This document shows, piece by piece, positions 1 to 14,100 of a stretch of DNA of 64,000 bases; the first letter of the stretch is position 1, and each line of letters opens with the position of its first letter. The notes under the pieces are model-generated. The model was not told where the DNA came from. It saw nothing but the letters and a program-made list of their open reading frames with translations, and searched no databases. The stretch is from Micropterix aruncella (taxonomy: Eukaryota > Arthropoda > Insecta > Lepidoptera > Micropterigidae), in the NCBI GenBank assembly GCA_944548615.1, contig OX155980.1, positions 39,851,227-39,915,226 of the forward strand, in the 5' to 3' direction. A program made the translations under genes and the position numbers.

Positions 1-1959
1 TTATACAGCTTATAGTCATATTGAAGTGCAGTAATTGATTGACAAAGTTAAAGTTGTCACTAGGCCCTCACCTACGCAGCGTATAGTTTTATAAAGGTTA
101 TATTAAAGTTGCAGATGTTATATAAGCAAAGCGGCCATTTTCGCAAATCTTTTATAACCTAAAATTTTTGTATTGTTTTTAAGGCATTTTAAGTCATAAA
201 ATACAGGAATTATAGGTAAATCCTATTTCAAAGTGTATGAACAATACCCAGGAAGTGTTCTTTTTTACTGCAAAAAATAAAATCACTTACCAAAACGACT
301 TAAAACCATAAAATATTATGAATTAAAATTGAGTTAAAATATTAATATTTTGAAGGCGCGTCAAAATTTCCTTAGACATGTTACTTAATATTGTCGATGA
401 AATGTCCGCAAGAGAATTTGGTGAATTAAACTACAATACAATAATTTTAAAGTTGATAAAATATATTAGTAGCCGGAAGAATATTTCTATGTTTGCGATG
501 GCAAGTGATCATGCAGCTTCCGTTTGTTTCAATATTATATCATTTCAAGATATTACCCGACTAGAAGTTGGAATAAAGTATCAATTGGAGACACTTTTAC
601 TGGCTGTATAAGGGCGCAACCGCATGCGCTATAAGTACTTTATAAGCGCTTATTCGGTTCTCTTATATCACTGAAGATAGCTGTTTTGACAGCTATTTAG
701 CCAGTATTCAGCTAAAAGCCGTATAAAATGCGGCTAATCTAGTGGTATTGATGTTCATATGACTGCTATATTACTAGTTCTTGTGGCTAAAAGCTGTAGC
801 AAAAACGTTGCCGTGACTTTTATATAGCCAATTTGTGCTACTTGGGATGTTATCGTGAGTTTCATTCCCATGGCTAGGTATCTAAGGGTTAAGAGATTCA
901 GCGATAAGTCCTCAGCAGAAATAATTTTCTGCAAAAGGTTACTGAAAGAGTGACAGGAAAAACAAAATAATCTTCTTCAATAAGAAACCTTCCCCTGTCT
1001 CCCGCATAGCTAAGCAGAAATGGCAACGGTCTACTCATCCGTACGGCAGAGATGATGATCATTTGAGCAAAAATTGTTACATTTACAAATTGTGACACAA
1101 AACGGAACAACACAAAATTACTTTTTCATTCTTATAGATACTTCACATAATCATAACATAAATTTGTATCTCATCTCGTTTATTTCATATAAGTTACAAT
1201 ATAATTTATGTATCACCTAAATCCGTTAGTTCATAATCTGTGATTCTATACTCAATATTTTATAACTTTTTTTTAGTAAAATTGGCAAATTTACATGCTT
1301 AGTCAACGAAATAAAAATTAAAATCGTATAATTCATAATAATATATAAAATATGACTCTGCTTAACTGACTGAAACTAAGGAAAAATCCTCACAGCACTG
1401 ATTAATACCACTGCTTATATTATCAAACTTATACATAAACATTCAATACCTGGCTAAATATTTGAGCCCACAGTATACTAGTTTCAGCTATAAGTGTGGA
1501 TATTAGTGCTGCACGGTCGTCTAGTATTCAGCTAGGTATCGTATTTTATAAAAAGAACTATTTTCAAAATACTGTAGTTAAAAGAAAAAATACAACTTTC
1601 TTGTAATTAAAAAGAAATAAATACCCATTAAATCACCAATTTACTAACAAGTGATTAGCATCTAATATTCATGTTATATACAAAAGTCATATTTACTACA
1701 CAAAATATACACTTTTAAAAAATTCAATTAAATATCACTGATTCGAAAGTTCATTGTAGAAATGGAAGATTTATTTTTTACAATATTTTTCGCTGAATGA
1801 AATCACATCTAAAACCATTGACTAAATCAAAAGTAGTAACACTGTCTAAGAAAGAGTGGACACTGCACATGCTTCGAGCGGTCGAGCACTCCTTTCCTCT
1901 TTAATCTGTGGCAGTATGTAAAAATCTCCTAAATAACAATCCAATTTAAGTGTTTCAGT
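1..1959. other. 3' flank of the ClC gene, no gene seen
   Basis: This AT-rich stretch lies downstream of the minus-strand gene. The short open frames here (for example 378-611) have no recognisable domain and the base composition of random AT-rich DNA. Part of it may be the 3' untranslated region, since poly(A)-signal-like hexamers occur on the minus strand at 1960-1965 and 1770-1775. Nothing else could be supported. Confidence 0.5.
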
Positions 1960-1965
1960 TTTATT
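1960..1965 (-). promoter_or_regulatory. candidate poly(A) signal of the ClC gene
   Basis: The minus strand reads AATAAA about 80 nt downstream of the stop codon at 2046-2048. A second copy lies at 1770-1775. Such hexamers are common by chance in AT-rich DNA, so either or neither may be used. Confidence 0.35.
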
Positions 1966-2045
1966 TTGATTATTATGAGCTTACGTGAAAGGATTTCTTA
2001 CCAGGGAGAGAGCTGATAACTTGCACGTAAACCGCAGACCTACAG

Positions 2046-2136
2046 CTAATTAAATAGAACCGAACTTGGGTCTTCGTTATCCATTTGCTTGACGTGTCTC
2101 AGAACATCTTTCTTTGTTATGACACCTAATAAGCGC
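2046..2136 (-). CDS. ClC-c: ClC last coding exon: end of CBS2 and stop
   Basis: This exon encodes residues 811-839, the end of the second CBS domain ([14 protein letters not shown]) and a short tail ending DPSSVLFN before TAG at 2046-2048. The acceptor is a TTTTCAG at 2137-2143 on the minus strand. The first base completes a glycine codon begun in exon 3641-3866. The ending is nearly identical to that known for insect and vertebrate ClC-3-type proteins. Confidence 0.95.
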
Positions 2137-5100
2137 CTGAAAATTAAATAAAAATATATATTATTTCATTGTATTAGTGAAACTGGAATATAGTATCCTA
2201 GTCTAAAGAGTTAATGGATACCTGTAGCTAATCACAGAATATTTTAAAATCTGAAAAATTGAAGCTGACGATCAGCTTTCAAAAAGTAGTAACTCACAAA
2301 AATACAACTTCACAAGTACTACGGCATTTAATAAAAAGTGATAATGAGTATGATGAACTATATTGAATGTTCTTTTATGTTTGGTCATAGTCACCGTTTA
2401 GGTTTATACACTTGATGTATCTTTTTTCTAAACATAAAATACCCTTCCTAAAAAACTCTTCATCACAATCGCCTAAAAATTCCTGCACTCCACTCGGTAG
2501 TAGCCGCATCATCATCAATTTTCCTATTTCTATTTTCCTATTTATGCTATTTAATTTTCTGCTATAATATTCCTTATTTTTTCCTGTTTATGCTATTTAT
2601 GTCCAACAAAGTGATGAGATCGTATCGCCATAAATAGTTAAATGTCAGTTGCGCTTGCAATTTTATTCATATATTAGTACTACAATAGAACTTCAATTAT
2701 CCGAATCAATTGGGACCGGACCCCATTCGGATAATAAAAAATTTGGATAATTGGATTTTTTCCAAAAAATGGGGGTATAATTTTAATTAATTACCTACTG
2801 TATGTATGTATGTTGAGAATGGGAGAAAAAAACTAATCGTCACAAAAAGAACTGATAACCAAGGGTCTAGCTAACCTTCCAATTCGACATTAAGGTCAAT
2901 CTTTCAAATTTTTTTTTTTGGTTAGCCAAAGTCACCTTCATTGTCTTCGCCCTCTACCGAAAGTTTCCTTCAAATTTGCCTTTTGTACTGGCGTTTCATG
3001 GTCTCGATAACAGACTGGTCCATTGGTTGCAACAAGCTTGTGACGTTTGGCAGTAAATAGATTGTTTCGAACTAGCCATTCCCTCTTTCCAACAATTCTT
3101 CGTTGGGATGAGTTGGTGCATTATCAAGAATCAGTATGTTTTCGTCTAAACTTTATTCCATCTTTATTTTGGATAATCAGCGATTTGGATAGTCGGAGTT
3201 CGGATAATTGGAGTTCTACTGTATATTATTAGTGTTTTTTTAAAACCCACATTTGATTTTTCAGTACTAATATAAATAAAAAATATCGATATTCTGGACG
3301 ATTGTTACAAAAAAGTTAAAATACCTAAAATATGAGAGAGGGACCGCTGATATGTTCTCGATTAAGACAATTCTTTAGTCATCTATTTCTATATATTGGC
3401 CATTCCAGATATATACTGACAATATATTTTTTAATGAATTATCTCTATTTACCTAATAATTAATGTTGTTCGTCATGTATATTATATATTTATATAATAT
3501 GTATGGAGGCCCGTCGAAATGGCTACGCATGGATCTGTTAACCACCGTAGCCACCGATTGCCGTTTATGGCCTCCCAGGGGTTAAAAGTATGGTGGCAGT
3601 TTTCCAGAGGCGAGTGGTTAAAGTAAAAGGTATATCTTACCCATTATGAGTAACAAGCGTTTGACGCAAACCCAGCTTTCGGAACATGTCCACCACGGTC
3701 TCCATTGGGGTCTGATCAGTGACGGTGATAGGAGCCATATCCAGAATTTTGTGGAGATACAGCGGAGATGGTGTCTGCACACCAGGAGGAGGTGGCGAAG
3801 GACCACTTCCACTGAATATAATTGAGGTTTGCCCGCAAATTCCTTCCACAAGCCTTCTTGCATTTGCTAAAAGAAAGGTTAAACTCGTTTTAGCACCACA
3901 ATAGTTTTTACCATGAAATGTTTGATGAAATAGCCCTTAATTGTGAGCCAGGCCAGCTCACCAGACAAAGTAAATTAACCCTTAAAGTTCTATTAACCCC
4001 TCAAATGAATGGCGATTAGCTCGGGTTGCCTACGGCAAAATGTATATAAATTTATATTTACATTTACATAGAGCGGGGTTTACTATAGAGCTATAGCATT
4101 ACTATAGAGCGGATTACTATAAAGCGGCGCACATTTACATTTATATTTACATTTATATAAATTTATATACATTTTGTATACATTTTGCCAAGGCATCCCT
4201 TAAGGGACGCCTCACATTTGAGGGGTTAAATATAACCACTGACTATATTGTAATGGCAAGGAGAAGGGGATTCCTCTGTTCTAGGCCAGATCACAAAATT
4301 TTAGGAGACTAGGAGTTTATATTGCAAGAGGAGGTTATCGCAGGCGAGAGAACCATTATTCAAATCACAAGAGAAAGCGACGAAAGTAATTCAGCGTGAA
4401 AAATATTGGATCGATACTTTCTCGTGTAACATGATCTCATAATACTTCGAATCAGGCTTGAAGTAGGTTGGGATGGATTTTATTAAGAGGGTGATTTAAC
4501 GTGCCCTATCGGATTTCTCTAATTTTTAAATAAAATTTTCATTTGCACAGAAAATATTTAAAAAAAACATTTTTTATTATTTCAATGAGTGGGGAGGCGC
4601 TGAGGGAATGGGGCGAATTGAAAAGTTGAGCGCCTCCTACCATTTTACTAGCCCATGTTTTTACAGAATATAGTTGACAGATTTCAAAATGATTAATTTA
4701 AAAAACCTTCTCAACTTTTTTATGGTCTTTTCATAGGTCTTACATACAATGATTTATTTGTAAATTTATCACTTTAGTCATCATAGCAATAACATTGAGG
4801 GATAAGGCAGTATTAATGTTGTACATCTCAAGAATATACATTAACCCTTGGAGTAAATGGGTATTTTCATGGATGCATCTGTCTCTTTTGCAGGATTTTC
4901 GGTGACATCGACCTTAAAGTACTATAACTATGAAACTACTACACCAATCATAAAAAGAACAACTGCACAATGATTGCATTGAAATTTCGAATATAGAATA
5001 TTGAAATATCATTTTGTAAAACAATTAGATAATTATGAATAAATATGGTCAAAGAAGTGAAAAAAACACGGAACCAGATCTGGTCGTATCATACTCAACG

Positions 5101-8100
5101 GATAATTGTTTCAGAACCAGATTTGGTCGTATCATACTCAACGGGTTAAAAGAAATAAGAATAGGGATATTTTCACAAGTCACAGCACTGCATAATGCAC
5201 TTTTGACACATAAAGGATTCTGACTGCCTACAACTATTGGTCTTTTATATGTATTTTTTTAAAGGAAAAATTTTCAACAATTTTCTACGGCTTTAAATTA
5301 CTTTCTAAAAAGCTATAAGACATGATATAAAGTATCCCACGTCTTTTTGAGTTTACACGAAACCTAAATATCAAACTAAATACTAAAAAATCTTACCTAT
5401 CGCAAGGTTCAAATCTCGTCTCAAAACGAATCCAACAAGATACTGCGATTCCCTTGACACAACGACAGGATAGCCATTATGTTCAGTCTCTTTCAGTAAG
5501 CTTTCGACGTCGTCCACAGTCATCGAATCTTGAGTTATCACACTTAAGGTTTCATTTCGTCTAAAAGAGAAGATATTTTTATTTTATGCGACCTTTTAAT
5601 CTGCGTAAAACCAGGAAATGCCACAAGGAGTTATAGGTCGATGGGCCACGTCGGACAATGAAACAACGGCACCTTGTATGCAACGTAAGATTTATTTCTG
5701 AACAGCCGGCGCGGTTACGTAAGATACGGAGCGGGCAGCAAAGCAACGTGCGCTCCGCCGGAGGATCGATTTCTCACTGGTGCCCGGTGCGCGCCGCCGC
5801 CGGGCGGCCGCTTCGCGCAGCGGACGATCCAAACAGTGTTGTCAACTTTGACTTTAATTATGATGGTGTACATGATAGAATAAAACATTACTTAAACATA
5901 AAGCGTCGAGTTTGATGCCACAGAGTCTAGCTTTTATCAAATAAAAAGATAAAGTGTTGCTGACGATAAATCGTTCTACGGGTTTCTGACATTCTGACTC
6001 TCACATCTGACAAAAGTTAAGCTAAAAATGTATTTGCAAATAGTGGAACATTGTGAGTTTATATTCTCAACAACATAAGATATATGTGAGCATTGGTAGT
6101 TATAGGACACTAAGTTTCTGGAATGAATAAGAAAAAATGATAATGAATGGCCAAAACCTATTTAATGTTTCTCAAAATATCCCTCGTGACCGTTAAAACA
6201 CTTTTTCATAGGTATAAACAAATTATCATAACATTTATTCCTCTCCTCCGTAGTGACCTCGGAAAGATGTTTTTAATATTGTTCGGCAGCCTCTTCTGGC
6301 GATAAAAATCGTTGACCAAATCTTGACCAAAAATCGAATCGTACGGTGGTTATCCAAAGCAACAGTAGTGTCCAGCTTTCCTAGAGAAAGAAACAATCAT
6401 ACACTTTTGCGCCGCTGCTCCCAAGCACCACTTTGGTGGGGCTTGGCTTAACTTGAAAGATCCAAATGGTATGTTTTGTCACCTGTTACTATGTTTCACA
6501 CCAATTTGATTCCCCCCTTAATTGAGTTTGTTAAGTGTGGAAGCGTAAAAGGAAAAAGAGCCTGTATAGAAGTATTCAGAGAAGCTGATCAACAGCGGAG
6601 ACCCAATTTGCAACACTTTACAACACCGGGCGAAATGTCATTTTAGAAGTTTTAGACGTGGACAACTGTGATATATCTGAAGATTCTACATTATGCACAA
6701 TTGAATGACTAGCGATGGGCAGGTCACATCAGCAGGCAGAGAAAGTGACTTGTAGTAAAGTGTAATGTCAATTTGAGCTGGACTTCATCCAGCAGTGAGA
6801 GTGGCTGACGAGAAGAAGAAGAATAAACTTAATTAATAGTACAATCGACTACTCATCAAATGCACTCACTTTGGCTGCATGACATCAGCTGCAAGAGATG
6901 TGTGTTGAAACTCGTCTTTGCTGTCCAAGAAAGGATACCCATTAAGGGCGATATGCGCGTCGTAAATGCCTTGTTTGCCCAATGCATCTCCAACCCACTT
7001 AGAAGCCATCGCTGCTGCCATCAGTGGTACAATATAGCGGACTCCACCCGTCAGTTCAAACATTATGACGACTAAAGATACTGCAAAAAAATAAAATAAT
7101 ACAGATTATCACATTTATCTATTTATGAGTACATTAAATAGATAGCATTGTCCAATGAAACTATTAGCAATTTATTTGGCCACAATACCATCAATAATGA
7201 ATGGATTTTTATAAAGTACTGATTGTATATAAAAAGCCTTTAGTTAACCAGTGATAACAATAATAACATTAAATTATTAAAGCATTTGTCACATTTTATA
7301 TAGGCTGATTACATCACATAAATAACACGGAGAGATTATAATGCCATCTCTCAGATTATTTGAACATTAAAGCGCTTAATTATATTGAATTGAAACCTGT
7401 ATAGCAACTTAAACTTGGTATTATTATGTAAATAATATTAGAATAATAAGAGCTATGATTTAAAAATTTGTTTGTTATTATATTGTTTTATTTTGAGATA
7501 AGATACCCTATAGGCGTGTCTAGAATGCCACCTATTGGATTACTGAACATAAAGGAAAATTAATCAATGTTTGCAACAATGAGTGCTATCTACTCGTTGC
7601 GTTTCATTGTAAAATCCTAGCTGCTATAACAGTACGGCAATCAATGGCTGTAGCAACCTGCATTTTTCAAAAAGTTTTCTCTCTGATCAACCATAATTAA
7701 AGGCTAATTCGCTTGATGCAAAAAATGCCACCGCGCAGGTCATTAGGGTAAAATAGCCAGACATGGCTCACCCGATGAGTATGTCCAATGCCATTTTCTC
7801 CAACTGGAGGGTGACTTTTCTTGAAAGGTGTAAAGTGAATGACGTACCGCTGAGCGAGCATAAGTACGAAGCTTGGTGTGTAATGAGTCATGGAGAAGAT
7901 AGATAAATTATTTTATATACACTACTGTGAAAAAGTCTTCGAACGGTTACCCACAAAATAAACGAGGTGTCGTATTTTTGAAAGTAACTAAGTGAGCCCA
8001 TTCCATTTTTTTGTCGGGCTTGTTCATTCATCGGAGGAGTCATAAAACTTTATTAGACATTTCTTCATCCTACCCGGGTTGGGAAAAAATTAGAAGAGTG

Positions 8101-11100
8101 GACAATGGTTAAATTTTCACAAAATGCCGTTCTCGTCTTTACCTGAAAAAGGGGTTGTATTCAATACTAATGTTATTTTTGAGTAGTTGCATATTGAGCA
8201 CGTCGCAAAACGGTTATTATGAAATAGTTTTTGATTCTCTCTGTGAATATTTAAAAAATATATAATTCGAAATACCGTCATTTAACCCTGCCACGGAAAA
8301 GTGTTTATATTGCTGTTGACCAGTAAACTCTTTTAATATATTTTATTAAAATGAATAAAATTAGTGCAATAGATCTACAAAAAAAAAATATTCACCATAA
8401 AGAAGGACATTCCGTGCGAAAAATCCAACAACTGACTGGAAAATCTGTTTGTAGAATCTATAATGTGATTAAAAAATTCAAAAATACCGGCCAAATCGAA
8501 GACTGTCCGAGGAGTGGAAGACCTAAAAAGATTGACGAATAATCAGAGCACTATTAAGTGGTTTCATACTTGAGGTCAAAAAAAAACTCAAGCCGTGATC
8601 TGGCCCAGGATCTTAATGAGTCTTGCGGCGTTTTGGTGAACCCATCGGCGGTTCGAAGAGTCCTGCTGAAAAATAATCTTCGAGGGTGTGTGACCAAGCG
8701 GAAACTATTACTTCGTAAGAATAATCATCAGAGACGATTAAAATTTGCCCAAGAACATAAAACTTGGACCATGGACAGTGGAAAAAAGTCCTCTGGACAG
8801 ACAAGTCGAAATTCAATTTTTAGGATTTTATCGCCACCAATTCGTCCGCAGATGCCACGAAGAACAATATAAAGACAAGTGTTTGGCTGCAACAGTTAAG
8901 CACGGGGGAGATTCTGTTATGGTTTATGGGTATTTTTCGGTGAATGGGGTTGGACCCTTGGTCAGAATTCATGAAAGACTGCATTCAGACGGGTACATGA
9001 ATTACTAAAGCAGTACAGTTGTTGGATTTTTCGCGCTGAATGTCCTTCTTTATGAGGTGAGTAATATTTTTTTGTCGATCCTTGCACTAATTTTATTCAT
9101 TTTAATAAAATATATTAAAAGAGTTCACAGGACAACAGCAATATAAACAATTTTCCGCGGCAGGGTTAAAGGACTGTATTTCGTTTTTTTTTTTTTTAAT
9201 ATTCGCAGAGAGAATCAAAAACCATTTCACAATAACCGTTTTGCGACGTGCTCAATATGCAACTACTCAAAAATAACATTAGTATTAAATACAATCCCTT
9301 TTTCAGGTAAAGACGAGAATGGCATTTTGTGAAAATTTAACCATTGTCCACTCTTCTAATTTTCCCCAACCCAGGTAGGTTGAAGAAATGTCTAATAAAG
9401 TTTTATGACTCCTCCGATGAATGAACAAGCCCGACAAAAAAATGGAATGGGCTCACTTAGTTACTATTAAATATACGACACCTCGTTTATTTTGTGGGTA
9501 ACCGTTCGAAGACTTTTTCACAGTAGTGTATATCTAAGGGAGAATAAAGAAATTATGGTGGTTTGACGGATGGGAAACCTAGTCCAAAATTGACTAGTGC
9601 GAACTAAAACTGATTCTGACTATGACTATGACTTTTCTTTTTACTTGTAAATAGCTAACAAGTTCAAGTTGTTAAACATGCTCTCTTAAACACAAAACAA
9701 TCTATCCTATGTCTACACTTCTTGAGTACTAGTCGTTTCAAATTGGACTGATTTGATGACGGTCAAAATTCTGGTATTCTACTTGGTTACCGTACTGAAC
9801 TTAAAGAAGTATTCCAGTCAAAGTAATACATTCAGCAAAAAAAAGTGATTTTTATATTGTTCCAGCCATTTTATAGGCTCTCAGTGATAATGACCATCTT
9901 TTTACAACAATATTGACTTCGCTGTAGCATGCATATGGCGTAAATAAGTTTACCTGTCATTCGAGTGACCCCTCCTAAGACCGCAGCCGCACCGACCATA
10001 GCATAGAGACCTGGCGTTATGCAGTTATCACCAGTAGAACATTCTCCACTGAATAACCAAATATGCGGATAATTATATGCCAACTGCTCCATTCCTAAAA
10101 AAAATATAATTGAAATAAATTTTGAGTTTCTCATACAACAATAATACGGTTGTTTGTGACCTGATATTATTTTTTCCAACTGGTGATTTTTGTTGAAAAC
10201 TGCTGATGGAACTGTTTTATTTTTAAATTAGCGGATTTTTTTTACTGAGTTGAAAATCATCTAAAACTTTTTTTTAATTTAGGCATTTCTAGCATGGCAA
10301 CTCATATCAAGCGACAAGCCGAACGCAGCCAACTAGTGAAAAGGACTGGTCGAACGCCGCCACACACGTCAGCCTGTCAGCGATCGGAGCGGACGGTCGA
10401 ATCCGCTGCCTTAATGAATCCGCTGCCGTAGTTTCCTGTTAAAATTGTATTTCGCTCGCCTGTGCTACTATTGTACTAAAAACCGACAATAAATCTGTGC
10501 AACCACTGGAACAAGGCGTTTTATACGGAATCCTGCAATCCTCACCAGCGACATTTAGAGGTTGTCCCAAGTAAACCGCACCTCAACACAGTTACTGAGA
10601 AAAAACATATCCTAAAGTATGTAACTATCTCAATGCTTTGTTGCAGGGCCGGACTGGGACTTAAAATCGGCCTGGGCGTTTTGAAGCCGGTCAGCCCCTT
10701 AGAAATAAAAATACGTGTGGCACTCGGGGACTGCCGCGGTAAAGCTATTGCATAGCATTTTTAACAACTTATGCAAATATAATTATTTATTTATTTTATT
10801 TTTTCTGATATCAGATAACTGCGCTCTATCGAAAAACGTTGAAATTATTCCGAATCATTTGCGGCTGCGTTAGCAAATGATTCGGAATAATAATTTAAAG
10901 GTCTTCCGATAGAGCGCCGCGCACGAATTTTTTATTCGATAAACCAAAAAAAACCGGACTATTCGAAAAAAATCGTAGATAAAAAGATAGATAATTCAAT
11001 TATCTTTAAAATGGTGAAGGTTTCATAGTAATACGCCAGATAGTATTTGCGTAGTAGTCGTTTTTGTCTTCGGTTAGACCTAATTTCACAAATTAATTAC

Positions 11101-14100
11101 ACTATGTAATATAAACAAAATCTAAAATATTCAAAGCGAAGAATATTAGGAAAATGTTCTTGTTTAACATATATTTTTTTCGTATCGTAAGCAGTACTCG
11201 TTTAGACGTAATTATCAGTTTAAAATCATTAATTTTCGTTAAAAAATTTCTCCATTCGGTCGCCGCGCTGGCCTAGTGGCCCGCGATAAAAGCTATGCAA
11301 TAGCTTAAAAAAAACGAAGTACATATATATTTTGATGTTATCTATTTTTATTATTATTAAAGACAAATGTTTCTAATCTATCTAAGTATGTAAGTTAAGT
11401 TAGTGACTTCCGGAGAAGCTCACTGCTTTCGGCTACTTTGTCTATTATTTCGTCAGAGTTCTACCGCCATCAAAATGAACGATATAAAATTTTGAGGAGA
11501 CAAACTGCTCCTCATACGATTTTTTATAATTTTTAAGGTAGAAAAACTCCTTTCACATGCCACCTGGCTTAATGATAATGTAAGGAGAAATTTATAGCCT
11601 AGTGCAATAGACTTATAGGCACTGCTCAATAGATTAAATCTATGTAAAATTTTGAAACAGCAAATCGAACAATTTTTATATGCACTACATATCTCACATG
11701 CTTTGAAAGTGTCATTATCTTGGTTACCCAACGTCGTTTCTATGGTCTCTATTTCTATTTCATTATCATTATCTTCTACAATAATCTTATAATCTTCCAA
11801 TTCTGAATTTATAAGATTATTCCAATGCAATGTCAAATTTTCCAATTCATTTCATCAAATTTCATCAAGTGTCTGCTTAACTCTTCGAGTTCACCAGATT
11901 AAAGACCATTTTTCGGGGAAACTCTTTGGATTGAGGTAAGAAAGATCAGCATATAATTGTTTATTTGCAAGATATCGGCGATCCATGCTCGCAGTAACTG
12001 TACCAAAAATAATGTTACGAACTCCTACTTTATATGAAGTGCGTGCATCGCGGACACTTTCATCCTGTACCAACTCGCCTGGCATAGATTTCTTTTTTCT
12101 ATGTCTTTTCTCAGGGAAATTTGATTGAACTTCTATATCCATAGTCTTCAACTTTATCCAACTTTTCATTCACAAAATTATTTGTTGTTGTTTCAACTGT
12201 GTCGAAGTCTCTGTCTATTTTTTTCAGATGTGAACTTGATTGTGAAACCATATTTTGAGCTTTCAATATATCTAAACCGGCAGTTTGAAGGTATTTCGAG
12301 AGAGGTGCAGTTACTTCAAATATTCTTAAAAACGTTTTGGCTCTAATTATCGTTTCGTATTTGAGCATCGATTCTAAGTATGCATTCGCTTTCACACGCA
12401 CTTCTGGCTTAAAGTGCACATTTTGTTGTATTGTTGCAAATGTTATGATCAATGTTACATACAAAGACGAGTCTGGGTTTGAAAATGACCCAAAAAATTT
12501 CTTGAGGGCTGTATCTTTTGACCACCAATGTGTTTCGCCAATAGTTGAGAGCTTTTCGTGTTGCCGTCCTCTTTAGTTTTTTCCCAAACATCCATGCGTT
12601 GATACGATTCACAAAGGAATACTGCTACATCATTCAACAAACTAAACAATAATACACTTTCAATAACCGATATAGTAGTATCTCCTAATAAATGCCTCAA
12701 GGAGCCAGAGTACATAAACTGCTCGCAAAGGACAAACCTAACCAAATTGGTCTTCTGAAAAAACCAAACGGAACCTTTACAACAAATGAAAAGGAAACTT
12801 TGAAGAACCTAATATCGACCCACTTCCCAGGTGCTGTGACAACTAGCAACACCGCCACTGCTCCATAGAGACCTCGAAACGAGGACTGGAGTAGGGCTGC
12901 TAGAATCATAAGGCCCGATCAAGTTAAATGGGCCGTAAAATCCTTTACACCTTACAAATCATGCGGGGACGATGGAATCATGCCCGTGCTTTTGCAACAG
13001 GGTATCGACATTCTAACCCCATATCTGGTTAAAATCTTCAGAGCAAGCTATGCCTGGGGACATATACCAGAAGAATGGACTAAGGTCAAAGTGCTATTCA
13101 TACCCAAGGCTGGCAGGAAGGACTACGCACTGTCAAAGTCCTTCAGGCCAATTAGCCTCACATCCTTTCTACTGAAAGCGATGGAAAAGATACTGGATAG
13201 CCATATCAGGGAAAAAATCCTAACGGTCAACCCTATCAGCTGTAACCAACACGCCTACCGCAGAGGCAAATCCACGGAAACCGCTCTGCTCTACCTAGTA
13301 GACAGAGTGGAAAAGTCGTTGGAAGACAAACAAATCGCAGTATGCGCATTTTTAGACATTGAGGGCGCCTTCGACAAAACCCCAATTAAATCACTGGTGA
13401 AGGGGCTAGAGTCAAAACAAGTTGACAACACCACAACCAGATGGGTGAAAGCGATGCTCTCAAACCGCACGGCCAAGGTAGCTCTTCACGGAACAAACCT
13501 TGAAGTCACCACTACAAGAGGCTGCCCGCAGGGAGGCGTACTCTCGCCCCTACTATGGACTCTTGCAATAGATCAACTCCTGCATAGGATGGCAGAGGCC
13601 AGGATAGACACACAGGGCTATGCTGATGACCTAGTAGTCATTGTCCGGGGCTTCTGCCAAAACACGATCTCACACATAATGCAAAAAGCGTTAACAATCT
13701 TTAGCAATTGGTGCAGAGAGAACGAATTATCGGTCAACGCCGATAAGACCGTCCTCGTGCCATTTACCAACAAACGTCAACTAGGTGGACTAAAAATGCC
13801 AATCTTAAACCACAGGCAGATTCCTTTCTCCAAGGAAGTAAAGTATCTGGGAGTCACGCTCGACCAGAGACTCACCTGGAACAGCCACCTAGATAAAACA
13901 ATTCAAAAAGCTAAAAGAACTTTGGGTATAAGCAGAAGACTGGCGGGGAAAAACTGGGGCCTTAACCCCAAGATCTCCCACTGGCACTGCCATTGTGAGG
14001 CCGATAATCTCGTACGCCTCGGTGGTATGGTGAAACAAAGCCAACCAGAAAACTGTGATTAACAAACTAAACAATATCCAAAGGACGACGTGCCTCATGA

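Noticed and set aside
378..611. 77-codon plus-strand open frame near the window start
   Set aside because: AT-rich composition, no homologous motif, and no supporting signals; likely chance.
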